From CADEED01 sp035502995 (lineage in GTDB: Bacteria > Pseudomonadota > Gammaproteobacteria > Steroidobacterales > Steroidobacteraceae): DNA of 64,000 bases. The notes beneath the pieces are model-generated. The model did not search any database and was not told the origin of the DNA. It worked only from the letters and a program-made list of their open reading frames with translations. The DNA lies in the NCBI GenBank assembly GCA_035502995.1, contig DATJTW010000065.1, forward strand, positions 1 through 64,000. The letters run 5' to 3'. The position numbers and the translations under genes were made by a program. Positions 42,520-50,857 of the stretch are shown here, piece after piece (position 1 is the first letter of the stretch; each line of letters starts with the position of its first letter).

Positions 42520-43403
42520 GCGGCGAACTCGAAGCGCATGGAGAGATCGACGGCCTGCACGTGTTTGGTGATGCCGCCGATCGAGATGTAATCGACGCCG
42601 GTCAGCGCGATGTCGCGCACGGTCTGCAGCGTGACGCTGCCCGACGCTTCGAGTCGCGCCTTCGAGCCGTGCACGCGGTTCTTCGTGACGGCCGTGCGCA
42701 TGTCCGCCAGCGACAGCTCGTCGAGCAGGATGATGTCCGCGCCGGCCGCCAGCGCCTGGTCGAACTCCGCCAGCGATTCCACCTCGACCTCCACCGGCAC
42801 GCCGGGCGACGTGCGGCGCGCGGTGGTGATGGCGGCGCCGATCGAACCCGCGGCGACGATGTGGTTCTCCTTGATCAGCACCATGTCGTGCAGGCCGAGG
42901 CGATGGTTCTGCGCGCCGCCGCAACGCGTGGCGTACTTCTGCGCGACACGCAGGCCGGGCAACGTCTTGCGCGTGTCGAGGATGCGGCAGCCGGTGCCGG
43001 CGACGGCGGCGACGTACCGGTCCGCGGCGGTCGCGGTGGCGGACAACGTCTGCAGGAAATTGAGCGCGGTGCGTTCGCCGGTGAGGATGGGGCGCGCCGG
43101 TCCCTCGAGCTTCAGCAGTGGTTTGTCGGCGACGAGACGATCGCCGTCGGCGGCCAGCCATTCGAGGCGAACGGCGGGATCGAGTTGTTTGAACGTTTCG
43201 GCGACCCAGTCGGTGCCGCAGAGGATCGCTGGTTCGCGCGCCACGACCTGCGCGCGAACCCGCTGTTTCTCGGGAACGAGGGCAGCGGTGACGTCACCGC
43301 TGCCCACATCTTCAGCGAGCGCGGCTGCGACCTGCCGCGCGATGAGAGTGCTGTCGACCCGCTCGATCAGAGCGGCAGGCCGTGCGACGTGGCGGCCATG
43401 CAC
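42516..43403 (-). CDS. nadC: Nicotinate-nucleotide diphosphorylase (carboxylating)
   Basis: This 295-residue enzyme converts quinolinate and PRPP to nicotinate mononucleotide, CO2 and PPi in de novo NAD synthesis. GERTALNFLQTLS, DTRKTLPGLR, LIKENHI and GGITKHVQAVDLSMRF are the expected motifs. The start is uncertain. The first canonical start that covers the N-terminal helix is GTG 43403, which overlaps the upstream gene by 37 bases. Unusual starts nearer the conserved VDSTLIARQV are possible. It is translationally coupled to the HlyD adaptor gene, a pairing I would not expect from function. Confidence 0.92.
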   Translation of the reverse strand: MHGRHVARPAALIERVDSTLIARQVAAALAEDVGSGDVTAALVPEKQRVRAQVVAREPAILCGTDWVAETFKQLDPAVRLEWLAADGDRLVADKPLLKLEGPARPILTGERTALNFLQTLSATATAADRYVAAVAGTGCRILDTRKTLPGLRVAQKYATRCGGAQNHRLGLHDMVLIKENHIVAAGSIGAAITTARRTSPGVPVEVEVESLAEFDQALAAGADIILLDELSLADMRTAVTKNRVHGSKARLEASGSVTLQTVRDIALTGVDYISIGGITKHVQAVDLSMRFEFAA

Positions 43404-43978
43404 ATCAGCATCGGGATCGAGAGGATGAAGTTCGTGCGCGACGCGTACAGCGCGGCCTTGCGCGCCGCGGCCTTCTCTTCGTCGGTCGCCGGCTTGATGC
43501 CGAGGATCTTCTTCTGGTTGGGCCAGATGATGCCCCAGACGTTCAGCAGCATGATGGTGCCGAGCCAGGCGCCGATGCCGATGACGACGGTCTGATAGTC
43601 GTGCGAGCCGTTCGAGTAACCGAACGTGAACGCGGGCACGAAGCGCTCGGCGAGCAACCACGCGCCGGCGAGCCAGGTGGCGAGCGCCGACCAGCGGAAC
43701 CAGAACAGCGCGCGCGGCGCGACGTACTTGTTCACGCCCGCGCCGCCCGGACCACCCTTGTCGGCGGCGGCGTCGGCGAGCGCCGGCGTCTGCACGGCGT
43801 TGAAGTAATAGAGCAGGCCGATCCAGAACACGCCGCACACGATGTGCACCCAGCGCGCGAGCGACTGCTGGTTGAAGGCGGACTCCGGCATCAGTGCGTT
43901 GTGCAGGATGACGGAAAGGATGACGGCGAGAACGATGCCCGTGATGAGGGCGAAGCGGTGATTCGTGAATATTTTCAT
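43367..43978 (-). CDS. Urate hydroxylase PuuD-like N-terminal domain membrane protein
   Basis: The 203-residue membrane protein has five or so helices and resembles the membrane half of PuuD (pattern ARWVHIVCGVFWIGLLYYFN and VNVWGIIWPNQKKI). The C-terminal cytochrome c domain of full PuuD is absent. It may be a related oxidase-like or structural protein. GGGGAG precedes ATG 43978. The nadC gene begins inside its 3' end, so the two are coupled. Confidence 0.75.
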   Translation of the reverse strand: MKIFTNHRFALITGIVLAVILSVILHNALMPESAFNQQSLARWVHIVCGVFWIGLLYYFNAVQTPALADAAADKGGPGGAGVNKYVAPRALFWFRWSALATWLAGAWLLAERFVPAFTFGYSNGSHDYQTVVIGIGAWLGTIMLLNVWGIIWPNQKKILGIKPATDEEKAAARKAALYASRTNFILSIPMLMCMAATSHGLPL

Positions 43979-44010
43979 TGTCTTAATCTCCCCGGTGAGC
44001 GGTTTGAAGA

Positions 44011-44029
44011 ATAGGGGACGTGCCCCCAT
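44011..44029 (-). repeat. Degenerate half copy of the REP-like element
   Basis: The 19 bases ATGGGGGCACGTCCCCTAT (minus strand) match the dyad part of the element but carry changes in its centre. They lie between two divergent genes (starts at 43978 and 44084), where a core dyad could serve as a regulator site. It is only a partial match. Confidence 0.4.
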
Positions 44030-44083
44030 AATTCAACGCGCTCCGCGCCGGGGCCTCTCTCCAAAGAGTGGCTCGAGATTCCG

Positions 44084-44575
44084 ATGGAACGCCCACAATC
44101 CCCCTGCATCAAAGTCTGTGTGCTGGATGGCGCCGGCCGCTGCAAGGGTTGTTTGCGCACCCTGCAGGAGATAGCTGCCTGGACCTCCCTGAGCGCGGAG
44201 GCCCAGTGGTCCGTGATACGTGCGCTCGAGGACAGGAGAAGGACAGTGGCTGACGACGTCGTTGATCGCATCAAGACCCACATCGGCACCAGCCCGGCGG
44301 TGCTGTTCATGAAAGGCACGCCGGATTTCCCGCAGTGCGGGTTCTCGGCGCAGGCCGTGGCCGCGCTGCGCGCCAATGGCGTGAATTCGTTCCACGCCGT
44401 GAACATCTTCGAGGATCCGGAGCTGCGCGAGGCGCTGAAGAAATTCTCGAACTGGCCTACCTACCCGCAGCTGTACGTGAACGGCGAGCTGGTGGGCGGG
44501 TGCGACATCGTGCTGGAGATGCATCGCAGCGGCGAGCTGAAGACGCTTCTCTCGCAGGCTGGCGCGAGCGTCTAA
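44084..44575 (+). CDS. DUF1289 - monothiol glutaredoxin (Grx4) fusion
   Basis: The 163-residue reading joins two usually separate proteins. Residues 1-54 are a DUF1289 domain (CIKVCVLDGAGRCKGCLRT, four Cys that could bind a metal). Residues about 55-163 are a complete monothiol glutaredoxin with the active site CGFS and WPTYPQLYVNGELVGGCDI, which assembles Fe-S clusters with glutathione and BolA. An in-frame GTG at 44246 with AGGAGAAGG just before it would start Grx4 on its own (109 residues). Two products from one gene are therefore possible. The frame has no stop between the domains. Confidence 0.88.
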   Translation: MERPQSPCIKVCVLDGAGRCKGCLRTLQEIAAWTSLSAEAQWSVIRALEDRRRTVADDVVDRIKTHIGTSPAVLFMKGTPDFPQCGFSAQAVAALRANGVNSFHAVNIFEDPELREALKKFSNWPTYPQLYVNGELVGGCDIVLEMHRSGELKTLLSQAGASV

Positions 44576-44591
44576 GAGAGAGGCACCACCT

Positions 44592-45317
44592 CTACTCCGT
44601 CGCGGGCAGGGCGTTGTCGTCCGCGGTCGCCGGCTCCCGCAACACCTGCGCCCGCGCCTCGGCCTTGCGCCATGTGCCGTCCAGCGCGTTGCACACCTCG
44701 CAGAAGATATCCGCGGTGCGTTCCGCGTCGTATCGCGCGGAGTGCGCGGCGCTCGAGTCCCACGTGATGCCGCACACCTGCGCCGCCTTCGCGAGCACGG
44801 TCTGACCGAACGCCGCGCCGGCGAGCGTCGCGGTGTCGAAGCACGAGAACGGGTGGAACGGATTGCGCTTGATCTCCGCGCGCGCAACCGCGGCGTTGAG
44901 GAATCCCAGGTCGAAAGCGGCGTTGTGTCCGACCAGCACGGCGCGTTTGCAGTCCTGCGTCTTCATCTGCGCGCGCACTTCCGTGAAGATCCGGCCCAGC
45001 GCGTCCTTCTCCGGGATCGCGGGGCGCAGCGGGTGCCACGGATCGATGCCGTTCACCGCCAATGACGCCGGCTCGAGCTTTCCGCCCTCGAACGGCCGCA
45101 CGTGATACGCATGCGATTCGCCGCGCTGCAGGCGTCCGTCCGGCCCGAACTGGATCATGACCGCGGCGATCTCCAGCAGCGCGTCCGTCGCGCAGTTGAA
45201 GCCGCCGGTCTCGACGTCGATGACCACGGGCAGGAACGCGCGGAACCGCCGGCTCATCAGCGGCGGCCCGGTGTAACTCGCCTCCGGTTGCAGCGATGGC
45301 GACAGCGTCTCTTCCAT
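44592..45317 (-). CDS. rnt: Ribonuclease T
   Basis: The 241-residue exonuclease of the DEDDh family has Asp/Glu in VVIDVETGGFN, Asp in HNAAFDLGFL and His/Asp in HSARYDAERT. It trims the 3' ends of tRNAs and other stable RNAs. The N-terminal 25 residues and the C-terminal extension (about 215-241) are variable. The ATG overlaps the pyrC stop by 4 bases, a housekeeping pairing common in gammaproteobacteria. Confidence 0.95.
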   Translation of the reverse strand: MEETLSPSLQPEASYTGPPLMSRRFRAFLPVVIDVETGGFNCATDALLEIAAVMIQFGPDGRLQRGESHAYHVRPFEGGKLEPASLAVNGIDPWHPLRPAIPEKDALGRIFTEVRAQMKTQDCKRAVLVGHNAAFDLGFLNAAVARAEIKRNPFHPFSCFDTATLAGAAFGQTVLAKAAQVCGITWDSSAAHSARYDAERTADIFCEVCNALDGTWRKAEARAQVLREPATADDNALPATE

Positions 45318-46381
45318 CACGCCAGTTCCCACGCGATGGATTCGCCCGCGCGCATCGGCACGAGCTCGTGCTCGCCGAGTGGATAGCTGCCCGGCGGCGA
45401 CCAGTCGCGCTTGCGCAGGCGGATGCGCGCGGCATTGCGCGGCAGCCCGTAGAAATCCGCGCCGAAGTCCGACGCGAAACCTTCCAGCTTGTCCAGCGCG
45501 CCGGCCGATTCGAATGCCTCGGCATACAGCTCGATGCCCGCGTGCGCGGAGAACATGCCGGCGCAGCCGCAGGCGTTCTCCTTCGTGTGCTTCGCGTGCG
45601 GCGCGCTGTCGGTACCGAGGAAGAAACGCGGATTGCCGCTGGTGGCCGCGGCCAGCAGTGCCGCGCGGTCCGGCTCGGTCTTCAGGATCGGCAGGCAGTA
45701 GTAGTGCGGGCGGATGCCGCCTTCGAAGATCGCGTTGCGATTGTGCAGCAGGTGCTGGGGCGTGATCGTCGCGCCGACGCCCTCGCGCGCCTGCGTCACG
45801 AACGCCGCCGCGCGTGCGGTCGTGATGTGTTCGAACACGACGCGCAGCCGGGGGAAGCGATCCACCGTCGGCGCCAGTACGTCGTCGATGAAACGCGACT
45901 CGCGGTCGAAGACGTCGACGTGACGCGCCGTCACCTCGCCGTGCACCAGCAGCGGCATGCCGACCTCGCTCATGCGCGCGAGCACCGCGTCGATGCGACG
46001 GATGTCCGTGACGCCCGAATCCGAATTCGTGGTGGCGCCGGCCGGATACAACTTGCACGCGTGTACGACACCGCTGGCACGGGCGCGGTCGATTTCGGCC
46101 GGATCCGTGCGGTCCGTGAGATACAGGGTCATCAGCGGCTCGAAAACGGCGCCGGCGGGCAGGGCCGCGACGATGCGTGCGCGATATTGGACCGCCGCCG
46201 CGGCCGTGGTGACCGGCGGTTTCAGATTCGGCATCACGATGGCGCGCGCGAAACGCGCCGCCGTGAAGGGCAACACCGCGGCCATCGCCGCGCCATCGCG
46301 CAGATGGAGATGCCAGTCGTCAGGCCGGCGTATTTCGATTTCCAAAGATGACTCGGAGTTGGCTCGTGGCCGGCGCGTCAA
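45317..46381 (-). CDS. pyrC: Dihydroorotase (PyrC type)
   Basis: The 354-residue enzyme cyclises carbamoyl-aspartate to dihydroorotate in pyrimidine synthesis. It has the zinc His pair in DDWHLHLRDG, VMPNLKPPVTT, HGEVT, FEHITT and the final DSAPHAKHTKE region. The start is uncertain: TTG 46381 gives 354 residues, while TTG 46344 would start at LEIEIRRPDDW, nearer to the conserved part. Neither has a strong ribosome site. Read together with rnt, this is a coupled pair divergent from aceE. Confidence 0.95.
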   Translation of the reverse strand: MTRRPRANSESSLEIEIRRPDDWHLHLRDGAAMAAVLPFTAARFARAIVMPNLKPPVTTAAAAVQYRARIVAALPAGAVFEPLMTLYLTDRTDPAEIDRARASGVVHACKLYPAGATTNSDSGVTDIRRIDAVLARMSEVGMPLLVHGEVTARHVDVFDRESRFIDDVLAPTVDRFPRLRVVFEHITTARAAAFVTQAREGVGATITPQHLLHNRNAIFEGGIRPHYYCLPILKTEPDRAALLAAATSGNPRFFLGTDSAPHAKHTKENACGCAGMFSAHAGIELYAEAFESAGALDKLEGFASDFGADFYGLPRNAARIRLRKRDWSPPGSYPLGEHELVPMRAGESIAWELA

Positions 46382-46416
46382 ACGCGCCGTAAGCTGCTGT
46401 GCGGACTGGAGTTTGC

Positions 46417-46445
46417 TTGACCGGAAGGCGGCGAGAAACGATCAT
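46417..46445 (+). promoter_or_regulatory. Candidate sigma-70 promoter upstream of aceE
   Basis: TTGACC (46417-46422) and GATCAT (46440-46445) are 17 bases apart, 105 bases before the aceE ATG, in the 169-base gap between pyrC and aceE. The -35 is a good match and the -10 a moderate one. The rest of the gap shows nothing else I would trust. Confidence 0.35.
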
Positions 46446-46550
46446 ATCGCGCCTTGTTTTCCAGCCCCGCCACCCTCAGTGAAAACGCCGCGCATGCTAG
46501 CACAGCGCGCGCGTCTTCCTGGATGCAGAACCCTCGCTGAACGGACCCCT

Positions 46551-49214
46551 ATGACGGAAATCACGAAGCTCGCCGACGTCGACCCGATCGAGACACGGGA
46601 GTGGATCGAATCGATCGACTCGGTGTTGAAGACCCAGGGCGCGGACCGCGCGCATTACCTGCTCGAGCAACTGATCGAGTACACGCGCCGCTCCGGCGCC
46701 TATCTGCCGTTCCGCCCGAACACCGCGTACCTCAACACGATCCAGACCGGGCACGAGCCTTCGTATCCCGGCAATCGCGAAATGGAGAAGCGCATCGAGG
46801 CGTGCATCCGCTGGAACGCGCTGGCGATGGTGCTGAACGCGAACAAGGTCTCGAGCGAATACGGCGGACATCTATCCACCTACGCTTCTTCCGCGACGCT
46901 GTACGAAGTCGGCTTCAACCACTTCTGGCGCGCGCAGTCGCCGGATCATCCGGGCGACATGGTGTTCGTTCAGGGTCACGCGTCGCCGGGCATCTATGCG
47001 CGCGCGTTCCTCGAAGGCCGGCTCAGCGAGGACCAGCTCAAGCATTTCCGCCAGGAAGCGTCCGGCGACGGCCTGTCGTCGTATCCGCACCCGTGGCTGA
47101 TGCCTAACTTCTGGCAGTTCCCGACGGTGTCGATGGGCCTCGGCCCGATGATGGCCATCTACCAGGCGCGTTTCCTGCGCTACATGGAGAACCGCGGCAT
47201 GGTGCCGGCGTCCGACCGCAAGGTCTGGGCGTTCCTCGGCGACGGCGAGATGGACGAGCCCGAGAGCATGGGCGCGTTGACGCTGCCGGTGCGCGAGAAG
47301 CTCGACAACCTGGTGTTCGTGGTCAACTGCAACCTGCAGCGTCTCGACGGTCCGGTGCGCGGCAACGGCAAGATCATCCAGGAACTCGAAGCCGCGTTCA
47401 TGGGCGCCGGCTGGAACGTCATCAAGGTCGTCTGGGGTTCTCGCTGGGATCCGCTGCTGGCGCGCGACACCGACGGACTCCTGCGCCGCGTGATGGAAGA
47501 GTGCGTCGACGGCGAGTACCAGAACTTCAAGGCCAAGGGCGGCGCGTACACGCGCGAGCACTTCTTCGGCAAGTATCCCGAGCTGAAGGAGATGGTCGCG
47601 AACATGTCCGACGAGGACATCTGGCACCTGAACCGCGGCGGCCACGACGCGCGCAAGGTGTTCGCGGCGTATGCCGCGGCGATGAACCACAAGGGCCAGC
47701 CCACGGTCATCCTCGCGAAGACCGTCAAGGGCTTCGGTCTCGGCAAGGCGGCCGAGGGACAGATGGTGGCGCACCAGCAGAAGAAGCTGGACGAAGAGGC
47801 GCTGCGCGCCGTGCGCGACCGTTTCAACATCCCGCTGACCGACGAACAGGTCGGCAAGCTGTCGCTGGTCAAGCCGACCGACGACGCGCCCGAGATGAAA
47901 TACCTGCACGAGCGGCGCCAGTCGCTCGGCGGCTATCTACCGGCGCGCAAGATCGTCGCGCAACCGCTGCAGATTCCCGAGCTGTCGTCGTTCGGCGCGA
48001 TGCTCGAGGGCACGGGCGATCGCGAGATCTCCACGACGATGGCGTTCGTGCGCATCCTCACGCAGCTGCTGAAGGACAAGAACATCGGCAAGAACGTCGT
48101 GCCCATCGTCCCCGACGAGGCGCGCACGTTCGGCATGGAAGGCCTGTTCCGCCAGATCGGCATCTACAGCTCGGCGGGCCAGCTCTATTCGCCGGTCGAT
48201 TCCGACCAGCTGATGTTCTACAAGGAAGACAAGAAGGGCCAGATGCTCGAAGAGGGCATCAACGAAGCGGGATCCACCTGCTCGTGGATCGCCGCGGGCA
48301 CCGCGTATGCCAACCACGGCATCGCGATGATCCCGTTCTACATCTACTACTCGATGTTCGGCTTTCAGCGCGTCGGCGACTTCTACTGGGCCGCGGGCGA
48401 CCTGCGCACGCGCGGTTTCCTGCTGGGCGCGACCGCCGGCCGCACGACGCTGGCGGGCGAAGGCCTGCAGCACCAGGACGGCCACTCGCTGCTGCACGCG
48501 GCGACGGTGCCGAACTGCGTCGCGTACGACCCGACGTACGCCTACGAACTCGCCGTGATCATCCATGACGGCCTGCGCCGCATGTATGCGAACGACGAGA
48601 GCGTCTTCTATTACATCGCGGTGATGAACGAGAACTACGTGCAGCCCGCGCTGCCCAAGGGTGTCGAGGAAGGCATCCTCAAGGGCATGTACCTGCTGCA
48701 CGCGGGTGGCGCCGGCAAGGTGCGCGTGACGCTGATGGGCTCGGGCACGATCCTGCGCGAAGTCATCGCGGCGGCCGAGATCCTGGCGAAGGACTTCAAC
48801 ATCCCCTCGGACATCTACAGCGCGCCGAGCTTCTCAGAGCTGCGTCGCGAGGCGCTGGAGATCGAGCGCTGGAACCGCCTGCATCCGGGCGAGCCGGCGC
48901 GCACGCCGTACGTGTCGCAGGCGCTGTCGAAGGCCACGGGGCCGTTCATCGCCGCCACCGACTACATGCGCGCGTGGCCGGACATGATCCGGCAGTGGGT
49001 TCCCGGTCGCTTCGTCACGCTCGGCACCGATGGCTTCGGCCGCTCGGATGGCCGCGCGGCGTTGCGCAACCATTTCGAAGTCGATGCGAAGAACATCGTC
49101 TACGCGTCGTTGCAGGCGCTCGCCGAAGAAGGGGCGATCGACAAGGGCACGCTGAAGCAGGCGCTCAGCAAGCTCGGCCTCGACCCCAACAAAGTGGATC
49201 CGCAGAAAGCATGA
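46551..49214 (+). CDS. aceE: Pyruvate dehydrogenase E1 component (homodimeric)
   Basis: The 887-residue protein has the same length as the E. coli enzyme. It decarboxylates pyruvate with thiamine diphosphate and passes the acetyl group to lipoyl-E2. The TPP site is visible as GDGEMDEPESMGA followed after about 25 residues by VVNCNLQ. LTGSSADL-type regions and the C-terminal transketolase domain (YSAPSFSELRREALEIERWN) are present. The ATG overlaps nothing upstream, and its stop overlaps aceF (ATGA). An upstream extension of the frame is only antisense to pyrC. Confidence 0.97.
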   Translation: MTEITKLADVDPIETREWIESIDSVLKTQGADRAHYLLEQLIEYTRRSGAYLPFRPNTAYLNTIQTGHEPSYPGNREMEKRIEACIRWNALAMVLNANKVSSEYGGHLSTYASSATLYEVGFNHFWRAQSPDHPGDMVFVQGHASPGIYARAFLEGRLSEDQLKHFRQEASGDGLSSYPHPWLMPNFWQFPTVSMGLGPMMAIYQARFLRYMENRGMVPASDRKVWAFLGDGEMDEPESMGALTLPVREKLDNLVFVVNCNLQRLDGPVRGNGKIIQELEAAFMGAGWNVIKVVWGSRWDPLLARDTDGLLRRVMEECVDGEYQNFKAKGGAYTREHFFGKYPELKEMVANMSDEDIWHLNRGGHDARKVFAAYAAAMNHKGQPTVILAKTVKGFGLGKAAEGQMVAHQQKKLDEEALRAVRDRFNIPLTDEQVGKLSLVKPTDDAPEMKYLHERRQSLGGYLPARKIVAQPLQIPELSSFGAMLEGTGDREISTTMAFVRILTQLLKDKNIGKNVVPIVPDEARTFGMEGLFRQIGIYSSAGQLYSPVDSDQLMFYKEDKKGQMLEEGINEAGSTCSWIAAGTAYANHGIAMIPFYIYYSMFGFQRVGDFYWAAGDLRTRGFLLGATAGRTTLAGEGLQHQDGHSLLHAATVPNCVAYDPTYAYELAVIIHDGLRRMYANDESVFYYIAVMNENYVQPALPKGVEEGILKGMYLLHAGGAGKVRVTLMGSGTILREVIAAAEILAKDFNIPSDIYSAPSFSELRREALEIERWNRLHPGEPARTPYVSQALSKATGPFIAATDYMRAWPDMIRQWVPGRFVTLGTDGFGRSDGRAALRNHFEVDAKNIVYASLQALAEEGAIDKGTLKQALSKLGLDPNKVDPQKA

Positions 49215-50857
49215 GCTCCTCCCTCGAAGTACGAGTACCCGACCTCGGGAATTTCGACTCGGTCGCCGTCGTCGACGTGCTGGTGAAGCCGGGCGACACG
49301 GTCGACATCGATACGCCGCTGGTCACGCTGGAGACCGACAAGGCCACGATGGATGTGCCGTCCACCGCCAAGGGCGTCGTGGAGAAGGTGCACGTGGCCA
49401 AGGGCGGCAACGTGTCGCCGGGCGCGCTCGTGGTCACCGTGAAGGGCGAGGCGCCCGCGGCGTCGACCAACAAGCCTGCCGCGGCCACACCTGCGGCCGC
49501 CGCATCCGCGCCTGCCGCCGCTGCGGCGCCGGTCGCGCCGCCGAAGGAAGGTCCGGTCGAAGTCCGCGTCCCCGACATGGGCAGCTTCGATTCCGTCTCC
49601 ATCATCGAAGTGATGGTGAAGACCGGCGACACCGTCGACTTCGACACGCCGCTCGCCACGCTCGAAACCGACAAGGCGACGATGGACGTGCCGTCGACGG
49701 CCAAGGGTGTCGTCGAGAAGGTGCACGTCGCGAAGGGCGGCAAGATCGGCCCGGGCGGGTTGGTCGTCACCGTCAGGGGTTTCTCCGCCGAGGCGAAGGC
49801 CGCGGCGACCGCGGCCGCCGCCGCACCGGCCGCGGCCACCAAACAAGCCGCGCCCGCGGCTGCTCCGCGCGCCGCAGCCCCGCAGGGTGTCGCGCAGTCG
49901 CTCCCGGGCCCGCGTGGCCTGCCGGCGATCGACGAGGCCAGCTTCGGTGTCGCGCACGCGTCGCCGTCGGTGCGCAAGTTCGCGCGCGAGCTCGGCGTGA
50001 ACCTCGGCTCCGTGAAAGGCAGCGGCGACAAGGGCCGCATCCTGCTCGACGACGTGAAGGCGTTCGTGAAGCTGGTGATGTCGGGTGGTGTCGCGCTGGC
50101 GGCGCCCGCACCAGCGCTGCCGAAGGCGCACTACGCCGACCCGGCCGCGTACGGCGCGGTCGAAGCGAAGCCGCTGAACCGCGTGCAGAAGATCTCCGGC
50201 CCGCGCCTGCAGGCCGCGTGGATCAACATCCCGCACGTCACGCAGTTCGACGAATCGGACATCACCGAGCTCGACGCGGTTCGCGCCTCGCTGAAGGACA
50301 AGGCCGCCGCCGCCGGCGTGAAGGTGACGCCGCTGGCGTTCATCATCCAGGCCGCGGTGCGCGCGATGCGCGAATTCCCGGTGCTGAACAGCCAGCTCGA
50401 CGCGGAAGGCCAGAACCTCCTCTTCAAGAAGTACTTCAACGTCGGTTTCGCGGCCGACACGCCGAACGGGCTGCTGGTGCCCGTGATCAAGGGCGCGGAC
50501 AAGCTCGATGTCATCGGCGTCGCGAAGGCGCTCGGCGACCTCAGCGGCAAGGCGCGCGACGGCAAACTACCCGGCGCGGACATGCAGGGCGCGGGATTCA
50601 CCATCTCGAGCCTGGGTGGCGTCGGCGGCACGATGTTCACGCCGATCATCAACTCGCCCGAGGTCGCGATCCTCGGCGTGTCGAAGAGCGCGATGAAACC
50701 GGTGTGGGACGGGAAAGCGTTTCAACCGCGGCTCATGCTGCCGCTGTCGTTCTCGTACGACCACCGCGTCATCGACGGCGCGCTCGGCGCACGCATCGCC
50801 AAATATCTCGCCGACACGCTGGCGAAGCCGAAGGACCTGCTCGGGGCGATGACGTGA
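49211..50857 (+). CDS. aceF: Dihydrolipoyllysine acetyltransferase, E2 (two lipoyl domains)
   Basis: The 548-residue E2 has two lipoyl domains (Lys44 and Lys155 in ETDKATMDVP), Ala/Pro linkers, an E1/E3-binding domain (about 255-290, VAHASPSVRKFARELGV) and the catalytic core from about 320 with SYDHRVIDGA near the end. It transfers acetyl from lipoate to CoA and forms the complex core. The two lipoyl domains and the one in Lpd share almost the same motif, which suggests they arose by local duplication. It overlaps aceE and lpd by 4 bases each. Confidence 0.97.
   Translation: MSSSLEVRVPDLGNFDSVAVVDVLVKPGDTVDIDTPLVTLETDKATMDVPSTAKGVVEKVHVAKGGNVSPGALVVTVKGEAPAASTNKPAAATPAAAASAPAAAAAPVAPPKEGPVEVRVPDMGSFDSVSIIEVMVKTGDTVDFDTPLATLETDKATMDVPSTAKGVVEKVHVAKGGKIGPGGLVVTVRGFSAEAKAAATAAAAAPAAATKQAAPAAAPRAAAPQGVAQSLPGPRGLPAIDEASFGVAHASPSVRKFARELGVNLGSVKGSGDKGRILLDDVKAFVKLVMSGGVALAAPAPALPKAHYADPAAYGAVEAKPLNRVQKISGPRLQAAWINIPHVTQFDESDITELDAVRASLKDKAAAAGVKVTPLAFIIQAAVRAMREFPVLNSQLDAEGQNLLFKKYFNVGFAADTPNGLLVPVIKGADKLDVIGVAKALGDLSGKARDGKLPGADMQGAGFTISSLGGVGGTMFTPIINSPEVAILGVSKSAMKPVWDGKAFQPRLMLPLSFSYDHRVIDGALGARIAKYLADTLAKPKDLLGAMT

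Noticed and set aside
44246..44575. Calling the glutaredoxin as a separate gene only
   Set aside because: There is no stop between it and the DUF1289 domain, so it is given as one gene with a possible internal start.
45957..46550. 198-residue upstream extension of aceE
   Set aside because: It is antisense to pyrC and the aceE length without it matches E. coli exactly.
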